A DNA stretch of 64,000 nucleotides, from NCBI GenBank assembly GCA_020850355.1, contig JADZEX010000005.1, positions 1-64,000 on the forward strand. Reading direction: 5' to 3'. This document shows positions 16,354 through 23,939 of the stretch, one piece after another. The notes beneath the pieces are model-generated. The model was not told where the DNA came from. It did no database searches and was given only the letters and a program-made list of their open reading frames with translations. Source of the DNA: Fimbriimonadaceae bacterium. GTDB taxonomy: Bacteria; Armatimonadota; UBA10988. A program made the position numbers and the translations under genes. How positions within the stretch are numbered: the first letter of the stretch is position 1; the number at the start of each line of letters is the position of its first letter.

Positions 16354-17370
16354 CTACGCAATCAGCATCGCGTCGCCGAAGCTCAGGAGGCGGTAGCGCT
16401 GGGCGAAGGCGTCTTGGTAGGCCGCCCGGATGGCCGCGCTGCCGGCAAAGGCGCTGACCAGGGCGATCAGCGTGGTGCGCGGCAGGTGGAAGTTGGTGAG
16501 CAGCGCATCGACCGCCCGGAACTGGTAGCCCGGGGTGATGAACAGTCGGGTCCAGCCGGCGCCAGCGACGACCTGACCGCTTTGCGCGGCCGTCTCCAGC
16601 GCCCGCACCGCGGTGGTGCCGACGGCCACGACACGGCCGCCCGCGGCCTTCGTCGCAGCGACCTGGGCCGCGGCGGCGGCCGGGACGCACCAGGCTTCGC
16701 TGTGAATCGGGTGGTCCTCAACAAGCGGCGTCTGCACGGGCCGGAAGGTATCCAGCCCGACGTGCAGCGTCACGGCCGCCTGCGCCACCCCGCGGTCGTG
16801 GAGGGCCGCCAGCAACTCCGGCGTGAAGTGCAGGCCGGCCGTCGGCGCGGCGGCCGAGCCGAGCTCGCGGCTGTAGACCGTCTGGTAGCGCTCCGGTTCG
16901 TCCAGCCGACTGTGAATGTACGGCGGCAGCGGCATCACGCCGAGCTGCGGCAGCAGGTCGCGCAGCCGGCCGGGCGGCTCGAAGGTGACCTGCCGGCAGC
17001 CATCGGCGAGGTGTTCACCGCAGACTGCCGTGACCTCGCCGAAGTCGAGCCGCGTGCCCGGCCGCAGGCGGCGGCTGGGCCGCAGCAGCGCTTCCCAGGT
17101 GTCCGGTGCGGTCTCGCGCAGCAGCAGCACTTCGCAGCGGCCGCCGGTCTCGGGCCGCACGGCGCGCAGCCGCGCCGGCAGCACGCGGCTATCGTTGACC
17201 ACCAGCAGATCGCCTGGCCGCAGCAACTGCAGCAGGTCGCGGAAGGTGTGGTGCGCCACGCTGCCGGTGGCTCGCGAGAGCACCAACAGCCGCGCCGCGT
17301 CGCGTGGCTCGAGCGGGGTCTGGGCGATCAGCTCCGGCGGCAGCTCGAAGTCGAGGTCGGCAAGGCGCAT
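16354..17370 (-). CDS. queA: tRNA preQ1(34) S-adenosylmethionine ribosyltransferase-isomerase QueA
   Basis: 338 residues, normal for QueA. The enzyme moves the ribosyl group of S-adenosylmethionine onto preQ1 in tRNA to form epoxyqueuosine. Recognised stretches are MRLADLDFELPPELIAQTP at the start, GDLLVVNDSRVLPARL, AAPTAGLHFTPELL, LHVGLDTFRPV, HSEAWCVP and NFHLPRTTLIALVSAFAG near the C-terminus. ATG 17370 is chosen because the family N-terminus begins there; the extra upstream frame is spurious. No strong ribosome binding site is seen. The gene follows the epimerase gene by about 20 bp, so the two may be cotranscribed. No tgt, queG or other queuosine gene is present nearby. Confidence 0.96.
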   Translation of the reverse strand: MRLADLDFELPPELIAQTPLEPRDAARLLVLSRATGSVAHHTFRDLLQLLRPGDLLVVNDSRVLPARLRAVRPETGGRCEVLLLRETAPDTWEALLRPSRRLRPGTRLDFGEVTAVCGEHLADGCRQVTFEPPGRLRDLLPQLGVMPLPPYIHSRLDEPERYQTVYSRELGSAAAPTAGLHFTPELLAALHDRGVAQAAVTLHVGLDTFRPVQTPLVEDHPIHSEAWCVPAAAAAQVAATKAAGGRVVAVGTTAVRALETAAQSGQVVAGAGWTRLFITPGYQFRAVDALLTNFHLPRTTLIALVSAFAGSAAIRAAYQDAFAQRYRLLSFGDAMLIA

Positions 17371-17389
17371 GGCGGCACTGGTCCCGGCG

Positions 17390-18463
17390 CTAGAGGTTGG
17401 CCCAGCGCAGCCAGGCGCCGGAGAGGTGCATCCCGCGCTCGAGATCGAATGCGGGCTTGTAGCCGAGCAACTGGCGGGCCTTCTCACAACGCACCGTGGT
17501 GCGCGAGCGATAGAGCGCCAGCAGCCCGCTGTCGGGCAGGTGGTCGGGGGGCGGCAGGCGGGTCTTCATGGTGTCCCAGAAGCCCTGCCCGGTCCAGCCG
17601 CGGACGCGGTCGTAGGCGCGGCGGACCAGGCCGACTTCGAGCAGCCGTTTCGGATTCGCCCGCCACTGCCGCGCCCGGGCGGCCCCGCTGTCGCCAAGCG
17701 CCGCCTCGATCCGAGCATCGTCCCAGAGCGTCACCGCGTTGGTTCCCAGCAGCCGGTCGTAAGCGCCGTAGAAATCGGTCCAACTGACCGGCGCCGGACC
17801 ACTGACCAGGAACCGCTCCCCGACCGCCGCGGGCTGCGTGCCGGCGGCCAGCAGGGCGTCGACCACGTCGTCGATGTAGACCGCGTTGCACAGACCGACG
17901 CTGTCGCGGGGCAGCACCAGGCGGCCGGACCGCAGTTGCAGCGCCGGGCCGACCGTCCAGGCCGGGCAGTACGGCCCGTAGATGGTCGTTGGCTGCACCA
18001 CGGTGACCTGCGCCCCGGTGCTGGCGGCGGTCTGTAGCACTGCCTGCTCGGCCGCCACCTTGGCGTCGACGTAATCGTTGCCCGGCGCCGCTGGCGGGCT
18101 GTCCTCGGTCAGCACCGCTCCCGCGGCGCTGTAGACCACCATGCTGCTGACATGCACCAGCCGCGCGCCGGTGGTGGCACAGGCCGCGGTGAGCGCCGCG
18201 GCGGCCAGCGCGTTGACCTCGGCCGAGCCGAAATCGTGGGCGCAGTGGTAGACCACTTCGCAGTCGGCCACCGCCGCCCGCAGCGCGGCCGCGTCGTGCA
18301 GCGAGCCGGGGCACAGCTCGACCGGGAACCGCGCGATGCGGGCGCAGCGGCTGAAGTCACGGACCAGCGCCCGGACCGGCCGGCCGGCGGCCAGGAACAG
18401 CTTCTCCACCAGCCGGCCGCCCACAAAGCCGGTGGCACCGGTGACCAGCACGCGGTGGCTCAA
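17390..18463 (-). CDS. NAD(P)-dependent epimerase/dehydratase (extended SDR)
   Basis: 357 residues of the extended short-chain dehydrogenase type. The cofactor motif [12 protein letters not shown] is at the very N-terminus. HVSSMVVYS supplies the active-site Ser/Tyr region and the YxxxK pair is in NDYVDAKVAAEQ. VVQPTTIYGP and AVYIDDVVDAL follow as in NAD-dependent epimerases. The substrate is probably a nucleotide sugar or steroid/isoprenoid-like alcohol, not resolvable here. Start chosen as TTG 18463, which overlaps the stop of the upstream gene (TTGA) and is preceded by GAAGGGGGG at about 7 nt. A GTG at 18496 in the same frame is the alternative. Probably translationally coupled to the upstream Gfo/Idh gene. 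Confidence 0.85.
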   Translation of the reverse strand: MSHRVLVTGATGFVGGRLVEKLFLAAGRPVRALVRDFSRCARIARFPVELCPGSLHDAAALRAAVADCEVVYHCAHDFGSAEVNALAAAALTAACATTGARLVHVSSMVVYSAAGAVLTEDSPPAAPGNDYVDAKVAAEQAVLQTAASTGAQVTVVQPTTIYGPYCPAWTVGPALQLRSGRLVLPRDSVGLCNAVYIDDVVDALLAAGTQPAAVGERFLVSGPAPVSWTDFYGAYDRLLGTNAVTLWDDARIEAALGDSGAARARQWRANPKRLLEVGLVRRAYDRVRGWTGQGFWDTMKTRLPPPDHLPDSGLLALYRSRTTVRCEKARQLLGYKPAFDLERGMHLSGAWLRWANL

Positions 18464-19464
18464 GGCTGGCCCCCCTTCACCCAGGGCAGCTCCCACGGCT
18501 GCCGCGCCGCGTAGAGCGCTTCGATCAGGTCGACAGTCGCCGCGGCCTCCAGGCCTGGCACCAGCGGCGACCGCCCGGCGCTGATCGCGCCGAGCCAGTC
18601 CTGGAGCTGCCAGACGAAGATGTCCTCGGGCTGTGAACGCGGCAGGCGATCGCCGCGCAGGCCCGCGAAGCTGCGCTCCAGCAACCCGGTCGGCACCGCT
18701 GTCAGGCTCTGTCCGTAGAGCCCGACTTCCAGGCTGCCCTTGCTGCCGCGCACCTGGAGCGTGTTGCGCAGTTGCCGGGTGCGGCTCAGTTCAACCAGCC
18801 CGTCGCGGTGGCCGCTCAGGCGCAGCCGCACCTCGGCCTCCGCTTCCACTCCGCCGTAGGCGTCGTCGCGGTAATCCGCCGCCAGGACCGGCCCGAAGCA
18901 CCACAGCACCAGGTCCAGCACGTGCGCCCCGATGTCGATGGTCACCCCGCCGCCGGCGGTCTCGCGCTTCCAGAAGAAGTCCGACTGCGCCGGCCAGCCA
19001 TAGGGCGCCCCATCACGGGCGTCGAACGACTGCACGCCGTCCAGCAGGTCGGCGGCCAGCGCGGCCTGCACCCAGCGCATTGCCGGTAGGAAGCGCCGCA
19101 CGTGGCCCACCGCCAGCACCGCCCCGCCACGCTGCGCGGCGGCGTTCAGCGCTCGACACGAGACGCTGTCGAGGGCCATCGGCTTTTCGAGCAAGAGGTG
19201 CTTGCCCGCCTCCAGCAGCGGCACCCCAACACTGGCATGGAGATGATGTGGCAACGCCACGATCACCGCGTCGGCAGCGGTCAGGGCCTCCTCCCACTGC
19301 GCACTGGCGCGCGCCCCGCACTCTTTCGCCAGCCGCTGGGCACGGCCCAGATCGCGGTCCACCAACAGCGTCGGCGCCCACCGCAGCCTCGCCAACGCCG
19401 GCAGGTGGCAGCGCTCGCTGACCGCACCGCACCCGATGATCGCCAATCTCGGAGCTGTCGCCAT
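18460..19464 (-). CDS. Gfo/Idh/MocA family NAD(P)-dependent oxidoreductase
   Basis: 334 residues. N-terminal Rossmann motif RLAIIGCGAVSERCHLPAL, then VALPHHLHASVG and the family signature LLLEKPMALD, with the lysine intact. In the C-terminal half, VTIDIGAHVLDLVLWCFG gives the Asp/His residues typical of the active site. It differs clearly from the other Gfo/Idh protein in the window, so it is not a recent duplicate. ATG 19464 was taken because the family start lies there. It is first in an apparent operon with the epimerase and queA and is divergent from hicA. The substrate is a sugar or cyclitol, unassigned. Confidence 0.9.
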   Translation of the reverse strand: MATAPRLAIIGCGAVSERCHLPALARLRWAPTLLVDRDLGRAQRLAKECGARASAQWEEALTAADAVIVALPHHLHASVGVPLLEAGKHLLLEKPMALDSVSCRALNAAAQRGGAVLAVGHVRRFLPAMRWVQAALAADLLDGVQSFDARDGAPYGWPAQSDFFWKRETAGGGVTIDIGAHVLDLVLWCFGPVLAADYRDDAYGGVEAEAEVRLRLSGHRDGLVELSRTRQLRNTLQVRGSKGSLEVGLYGQSLTAVPTGLLERSFAGLRGDRLPRSQPEDIFVWQLQDWLGAISAGRSPLVPGLEAAATVDLIEALYAARQPWELPWVKGGQP

Positions 19465-19529
19465 ACCACCGAGTATGCCATGCCGACCGGAAGTCGGGAA
19501 GCACCGCCCCGCAGGCCAACTCCTCGCGC

Positions 19530-19558
19530 TTGAACCTGCTATCGCAGAGGAGTACAAT
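19530..19558 (+). promoter_or_regulatory. Candidate sigma-70-type promoter for hicAB
   Basis: TTGAAC (19530-19535) and TACAAT (19553-19558) are separated by exactly 17 bp, close to the TTGACA-17-TATAAT consensus. The spacer ends in AGAGGAG, which also looks like a ribosome binding site for a GTG at 19560. If transcription starts about 7 bp after the -10, that site would not be transcribed and the message would begin about 10 nt before ATG 19575. Confidence 0.5.
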
Positions 19559-19559
19559 T

Positions 19560-19841
19560 GTGCCGGTACTCGCGATGCCACGTCAAGCCAAGCTCGAGCA
19601 ACGCGCACGTCAAAGCCCAGGCAGCCTGCGCTTCGTCGAGGTCGAGTCCCTCGCCCGTGCCACCGGGTTCGGGTGGCGCGTCTCGAGCCGCGGCCACGCG
19701 GTGCTGCAACACGGGACCACAGCCGTGACGCTCTGCATCCCCCAGCCACATCCGGGCAAGCACGTCAAGGCGACGTACGTTCTGAACCTGCTGGCCGCAA
19801 TCGACCGCGAGCGCAAGGCGACGGAGGGAGACGCATCGTGA
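19560..19841 (+). CDS. hicA: HicA-type toxin (mRNA interferase)
   Basis: 93 residues from GTG 19560, or 88 from ATG 19575. HicA toxins are small double-stranded-RNA-binding-fold proteins that cleave mRNA. The family pattern is visible: a GSLRF start, a GFGWRVSSRGHAVLQH segment with the catalytic-type histidine, TLCIPQPHPGKHVKATYVLNLL at the end. GTG 19560 has AGAGGAG at 7 nt, but the same bases form part of a good promoter spacer, which would favour ATG 19575. The gene overlaps hicB by 4 bp (GTGA), as expected for a translationally coupled toxin-antitoxin pair. It is divergent from the Gfo/Idh gene. Assignment rests on sequence pattern plus the HicB partner. Confidence 0.85.
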   Translation: MPVLAMPRQAKLEQRARQSPGSLRFVEVESLARATGFGWRVSSRGHAVLQHGTTAVTLCIPQPHPGKHVKATYVLNLLAAIDRERKATEGDAS

Positions 19842-20227
19842 GCTACTTGGAGCAGGCGAGCAGCTACAGCTTGACCGTCGGGCCCGGCGTGGCCGACCCG
19901 TTCATCGGCCGCTGCGCCGAGTTTCCTGACCTGATTGGTGCCGGGGACACTGCTGCCGAGGCCGTCGAGCAGCTTGTGGAGTGCATCGCTGCGGTGCTTG
20001 AGATCCTGGCGGATGACGGCGAAGCGGCGCCGCTTCCGCTGGCTGGCGCCTCCGGGGTGCTGCACCTGCGCGTGCCCCGGTCGCTGCACCGCGAGCTACA
20101 ACAGCGTGCCGACCTGGAGGGCGTCTCCCTCAACCAAACCGCCGCGCTGCTCTTGACCCGGGCCCTCCAGGCGAGTTCGACGGTGCCCGCTCCGCGTCAG
20201 CCGGGACGGCCCCGCCGGGCGTCGTGA
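19838..20227 (+). CDS. hicB: HicB-type antitoxin
   Basis: 129 residues. The N-terminal half has the partial RNase-H-like HicB fold: a YSLTVGPG strand replaces the usual 'Y.v.i...dg', then FIGRCAEFPDLIGAGDTAAEA is the family core, followed by an amphipathic helix. The C-terminal part (LHLRVPRSLHRELQQRAD, then GVSLNQTAALLLTRAL) is a ribbon-helix-helix DNA-binding domain of the HicB type. The protein should bind HicA and repress its own promoter. GTG 19838 overlaps the hicA stop and has GGAGGG upstream. The last 31 bp overlap the end of the convergent MFS gene, which is unusual. Confidence 0.88.
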   Translation: MSYLEQASSYSLTVGPGVADPFIGRCAEFPDLIGAGDTAAEAVEQLVECIAAVLEILADDGEAAPLPLAGASGVLHLRVPRSLHRELQQRADLEGVSLNQTAALLLTRALQASSTVPAPRQPGRPRRAS

Positions 20228-21459
20228 TCCGGCTCGCGGATCGGCCGCAGGTACCAGGTGCCGAGGCAGAACCAGACGATCACCATCACCAGCACCGCCC
20301 GGTAACCGCAGCCCTGGCCATACTCGCGGTTCAACACGTAGGCCAGCGGGCCACCCAGCAGCGGCGCCAGGACCTGGGGCACCGTGCAGCTCATGTGCCA
20401 CAGGCCCATCGACCGCGCCTCGTCGCCGGGTGGCAGGAGCACCGTGGCGAAGGCCCAATCGACCGCCATGAAGGCACCCCAGCCGAACCCGAAGAGGGCC
20501 GCGGCCGCGAACGCCACTGGGAGACTGGCGGCCAGCACGAAGACCACCGCGGCGGCCACGCAGATGGCCATCGCGACGAATACCAGCGTCCGCTTGGAGG
20601 TCCGGTCGGCGAGGTACCCAGCCGGCAGGTTGCCCAACAGGCCAGCCACGGTGACCACCACGAAAATGGCCGTGACAACCTGCACGGGGTGCGCGGCGCG
20701 CAGCGTGTCGCTGACGTAGTAGAGCAGGAACTCGGTACACGAGTAGAAGCCGAGGTTGATGCCGAACCGGGACCAGACCAGCCGCAAGAAATCGGGCTGC
20801 GCCGCCCGGCTGAACTGCACGGCGCGCCGCAGCAGCCCGCGCAGTGCCAGGCAGGGCAGGGGATTGTCGACCGCGGACGGTTCCGGGAGCCGCCAGACCG
20901 TGTAGCCGGCGGTCAGCGCCAGCACCACGGTCAGCGCCACCGCGATGCGCGCCAGGCCACCCGGTTGAGTGATCAGCGCACCGCACAACAGCAGGCCGCT
21001 GAGCTGCCCCACCAGACTGATGCCGCCCAGCCAGGCCGAGGCGACGCCCTGCTGCGCGCGCGGCACCTGGTCGGGCATCATCGCCTGGTACGGCGCGGTC
21101 GCCACGTTGGCCCACCACTGCACATGCGCGAAGGCCAGCAGCAGCCACAGCAGGCTCTGGCACCACGGCAGGAAGAGCAGCGCCGGTAGAGTCAGCAGCG
21201 TCCCCAGCGCCAACAACGGCCGGCGGCGGCCCCAACGCGAGTGGGAGTGGTCGCTGAGCGTGCCCGCTACCAGACAGGCCGCCGTCGACAACGCCGCGCC
21301 GCAGGCCAACAGCAGGCTCAGCGCCAGGTCCTTCGACGGCCCCGCCAGCCGGGCCACTTCGTACGGCATGACAATGGTCAGCAGGCCGGCCCACAGCAGC
21401 GTCAGGCCAAACCAGTAGACACTGAGGTCAAAATAGCGTCGTGCCACCGCGCCTCGCAT
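20197..21459 (-). CDS. MFS transporter (GPH/sucrose-symporter-like)
   Basis: 420 residues with about 12 hydrophobic segments. The loop 2-3 motif is GTLSDHSHSRWGRRRP, the classic MFS motif A with the triple-arginine variant common in glycoside-pentoside-hexuronide and sucrose symporters. A second copy, NLPAGYLADRTSKRTL, lies in the middle. The N-terminus YWFGLTLLWAGLLTIVMPYEV fits the first helix. Start ATG 21459 is chosen because membrane segments begin directly afterwards. The 3' end overlaps hicB by 31 bp on the opposite strand. Probably a sugar or small-solute symporter of the inner membrane; the substrate is unknown. Confidence 0.85.
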   Translation of the reverse strand: MRGAVARRYFDLSVYWFGLTLLWAGLLTIVMPYEVARLAGPSKDLALSLLLACGAALSTAACLVAGTLSDHSHSRWGRRRPLLALGTLLTLPALLFLPWCQSLLWLLLAFAHVQWWANVATAPYQAMMPDQVPRAQQGVASAWLGGISLVGQLSGLLLCGALITQPGGLARIAVALTVVLALTAGYTVWRLPEPSAVDNPLPCLALRGLLRRAVQFSRAAQPDFLRLVWSRFGINLGFYSCTEFLLYYVSDTLRAAHPVQVVTAIFVVVTVAGLLGNLPAGYLADRTSKRTLVFVAMAICVAAAVVFVLAASLPVAFAAAALFGFGWGAFMAVDWAFATVLLPPGDEARSMGLWHMSCTVPQVLAPLLGGPLAYVLNREYGQGCGYRAVLVMVIVWFCLGTWYLRPIREPDHDARRGRPG

Positions 21460-21523
21460 CGGCCGCGATGGTACCACGCCGCGGGGAGCCGTGTTAGCCT
21501 GAACCGGAGCCGCGGAGCGCCTG

Positions 21524-22153
21524 GTGTACGTCCCTGCCCCGTTTCGACTCGATGACCTGCCCGCGCAGCTTGCCGTGCTGCGCCAGGCGCCGTTCGCAGT
21601 GCTGCTGACGCCCACCCCCGTCGGCTGCTGTGCGACCCATCTGCCGCTGCTGCATTGTCCGCAGCCCGCGCCGCTCGGTCGGCTGGTCGGTCACCTGGCG
21701 GCGGCCAACCCGCACGCCGACCAGCTCGCCGCCGGGCCGAGCCTGGCGATCTTCAGCGGGGCGCACGGCTACCTCTCACCGACCTGGTACCAGACTAGGC
21801 CCGCGGTGCCGACCTGGAACTACATCGCCGTCCACGCCAGCGGGCAGGCCCGCCCGCTCGCCGATCCGGCTGCCGCCGACGAAGTGCTGCAGGCGCTGGT
21901 TGAGCACTTCGAACGCGGCCAGCCCCAGCCGTGGGACGGCGCCCTGCCGGCCGATCTGCGCCAGAGCCTGCGGGCTGCCATCATGGCGTTCGAGATGCCG
22001 TTGACCGCCTTGCAGGGAGTCGCCAAGCTCAGCCAGAACAAGCCGGCGGAGGACCTGGCTGGAGTGCTGGCCGCGCTGGAAACCTCGCCGCGGGCCAGCG
22101 ACCAGGAGCTGGCCGCGGCGATGCGGCAGGCCAACGGCCGGGTGACAGGTTAG
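21524..22153 (+). CDS. PaiB-like FMN-binding negative transcriptional regulator family protein
   Basis: 209 residues, matching the PaiB family along its length: MYVPAPFRLDD, ATHLPLL, LVGHLAAANPHAD, LAIFSGAHGYLSPTWY, VPTWNYIAVHASG and EMPLTALQGVAKLSQNKP, which closely follows the family C-terminal motif. The fold is an FMN-binding split barrel. In Bacillus subtilis PaiB affects sporulation and protease genes, but most homologues are uncharacterised. Start is GTG 21524, with GGAG upstream. It is divergent from the MFS gene and its last 4 bp overlap the convergent bacilliredoxin gene. FMN binding here is inferred from the family. Confidence 0.92.
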   Translation: MYVPAPFRLDDLPAQLAVLRQAPFAVLLTPTPVGCCATHLPLLHCPQPAPLGRLVGHLAAANPHADQLAAGPSLAIFSGAHGYLSPTWYQTRPAVPTWNYIAVHASGQARPLADPAAADEVLQALVEHFERGQPQPWDGALPADLRQSLRAAIMAFEMPLTALQGVAKLSQNKPAEDLAGVLAALETSPRASDQELAAAMRQANGRVTG

Positions 22154-22584
22154 GAGAGCTGGGAGTAGGCAGTGCGCAGCTTCGCGGCCACCTCGTCGGG
22201 CGTGTGACCCTCGATGTCGTGGCGGTGCAACATGAACACCGCCTGGCCATCGCGCAGCACCACAGCCGACGGGGAGGAGGCCGGCAAGTGCGGGAAGTGC
22301 GCGCGCGCCCGCTCGGTCGCCTCACGGTCTTGTCCGGCGAAGACGGTCAGCAGGCGGGTCGGACGGTCGGCCGCGTCGAGCGACAGCACCACCCCCGGCC
22401 GGGCCGCGCCGGCGGCGCAGCCGCAGACCGAGTTGAACATCAGCAACGTGGTCCCCTCACGGGCCGCCAGGGCCGTGTCCACGTCGGCCGCGTTGCGCAG
22501 CTCCGCGAAGCCATGCGCGGTGAGCTGGTCGCGCATCCGTTGTAGCAGCAGGTTCTGATCCATCCAGTGATGCGTCGCGTTCAT
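22150..22584 (-). CDS. BrxA/BrxB family bacilliredoxin
   Basis: 144 residues of the YphP/YqiW family. The hallmark CGC motif occurs in NSVCGCAAGAARP, followed by FAGQDREATERARAHFP and the SPSAVVLRDGQAVFMLHRHDIEG segment with the family's HR.IEG signature. These thioredoxin-fold proteins remove bacillithiol or other low-molecular-weight thiols from oxidised proteins. Whether this organism makes bacillithiol is not shown in the window. ATG 22584 gives the usual family length; ATG 22563 is a close alternative and neither has a strong ribosome binding site. It overlaps PaiB tail to tail. Confidence 0.92.
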   Translation of the reverse strand: MNATHHWMDQNLLLQRMRDQLTAHGFAELRNAADVDTALAAREGTTLLMFNSVCGCAAGAARPGVVLSLDAADRPTRLLTVFAGQDREATERARAHFPHLPASSPSAVVLRDGQAVFMLHRHDIEGHTPDEVAAKLRTAYSQLS

Positions 22585-22658
22585 AGGTCGTCGGTGAATC
22601 CTCGTCACGACCCAGTGTGGGGCCAAGTGGGAGTTCCGTCAGCGGCGCGCCGGGCAGC

Positions 22659-23006
22659 TCAGGCCGGCTCGACGGCAATCTGGTCGCCGACCGCGGTCCC
22701 GCTGCGGGTGATGCTGCCGCTGGGCAGTTCGAGCACGGCCTGCGCGCCGCGGGCGAAGTCGAGCCGCCACGGGCGGAGCGCGGCGGTGGTCTTAACGACG
22801 ACCCCGGCCGCGTCGACCCAGACGCAATCGATGGCGAAGCAGACCCAGAACATGTGGATGGAGCTGGTCGGCTCCAGCCACAGACCGTCGAAGGGGGCGA
22901 AGGCCCGCCGGAACATCAGCCCGCGCAGCCGCAGCCAGAAGCCGGTGGCCAGCACGCCCTGCGCCGCCAGCGTGGTGCCGCGGGTCCGGTTGACGAAACG
23001 CGCCAC
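22659..23006 (-). CDS. DUF192 family protein
   Basis: 115 residues. DUF192 signatures are RGLMFRRAFAPFDGLWLEP, SSIHMFWVCFAIDCVWVD, VVKTTAALRPW and AVLELPSGSITRSG. The family forms a small beta-barrel of unknown function that is often exported. This copy lacks a signal peptide. It starts with GTG 5 bp after tadC and is last in the Tad/Flp run, so it is probably cotranscribed with it. DUF192 genes sit next to tad genes in other genomes, but no defined role in pilus assembly is established. Confidence 0.88.
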   Translation of the reverse strand: MARFVNRTRGTTLAAQGVLATGFWLRLRGLMFRRAFAPFDGLWLEPTSSIHMFWVCFAIDCVWVDAAGVVVKTTAALRPWRLDFARGAQAVLELPSGSITRSGTAVGDQIAVEPA

Positions 23007-23011
23007 GCCGC

Positions 23012-23914
23012 CTAGCCGACCTTGTTGCCGAAGGGGTTGCTCTCCTTCAGCGTCTTCGCCGCGCGCAGTGCGGCCGGGCCGATCAGCACGATGAAGAGGG
23101 TCGGGAAGATGAACAAGATCAGCGGGATCATCAGCTTGGTCGGCGCCTTCTGCGCCTTCTCCCGAGCCCGCCGCGCGCGCTCTTCACGCAATCGCAGCGA
23201 CTGGGCGCGGAGCACGTTGCCGAGGTTGACTCCCAGCTCCTTGGCCTGAATCAGCGCGGTCACCAGGCTGGCGACCTCGTCGACGCCGGTCCGCGCGGCG
23301 AGGTCCTTCATCGCATCGTTCCAGGGCCGGCCCATCCGAATGTCGTTGTTGGTGCGCACGAGCTCTTCGCCCATCGCGCCGACATAACGCTGACCAACCC
23401 GGTCCATCGCCGCATCGAACCCCAAGCCGGCCTCCACCGCGATGGTGATCAGGTCCAGCACGTCGGGCAGGGTCTTCTGCAACTGCTTGCGCCGCCGGTT
23501 GATCAACATGCGCAGGATGAACGTCAGGCCGATGTAGCCGGCAATCGCCCCGGCCATCACGAAGGCCAGGATGATGGTGAAGCCGATATACTGCGTCAGC
23601 GCCGGAATGCTGCGCAGCGCCAGACACATCAGCAAGGCGATCAGCGCGAAACCGAGGATCATCGCGGCCCGGAGCCCGGCCAACTGCCGCACCGACACGC
23701 CGCCCGGGTAGCCGGCCTGCGCCAGCATCTGCTGAAAGTCCTGCTTCTCTTTCTTCGACAGCAGCCCCGCGCTGCGCTCAGTCAGCGGCCGCAGGATGCG
23801 CTGGAAGAACGGCTCGGTGAACTGCTCGTCGCGGACCCGGTACGCTGCGACGGCCTGGGTGCCGCCCTCGTAGCGCTTCTCCAAGCGGGCCAATGGACTT
23901 TGTCGCCGCGCCAT
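23012..23914 (-). CDS. tadC: Tad pilus inner-membrane platform protein TadC
   Basis: 300 residues with a type II secretion F-like domain in the C-terminal half. QKTLPDVLDLITIAVEAGLGFDAAM starts the domain, VASLVTALIQAKELGVNLGNVLR is the conserved central helix pair, and a long hydrophobic stretch (KLMIPLILFIFPTLFIVLIG) ends it. Further membrane segments lie around residues 85-135. TadC and TadB form the inner-membrane platform on which the CpaF ATPase works. ATG 23914 has GAGGAGA upstream. It lies between tadB (25 bp) and the DUF192 gene. Confidence 0.93.
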   Translation of the reverse strand: MARRQSPLARLEKRYEGGTQAVAAYRVRDEQFTEPFFQRILRPLTERSAGLLSKKEKQDFQQMLAQAGYPGGVSVRQLAGLRAAMILGFALIALLMCLALRSIPALTQYIGFTIILAFVMAGAIAGYIGLTFILRMLINRRRKQLQKTLPDVLDLITIAVEAGLGFDAAMDRVGQRYVGAMGEELVRTNNDIRMGRPWNDAMKDLAARTGVDEVASLVTALIQAKELGVNLGNVLRAQSLRLREERARRAREKAQKAPTKLMIPLILFIFPTLFIVLIGPAALRAAKTLKESNPFGNKVG

Positions 23915-23939
23915 CGCAGTCTCCTCGCCGAGCGGACGC

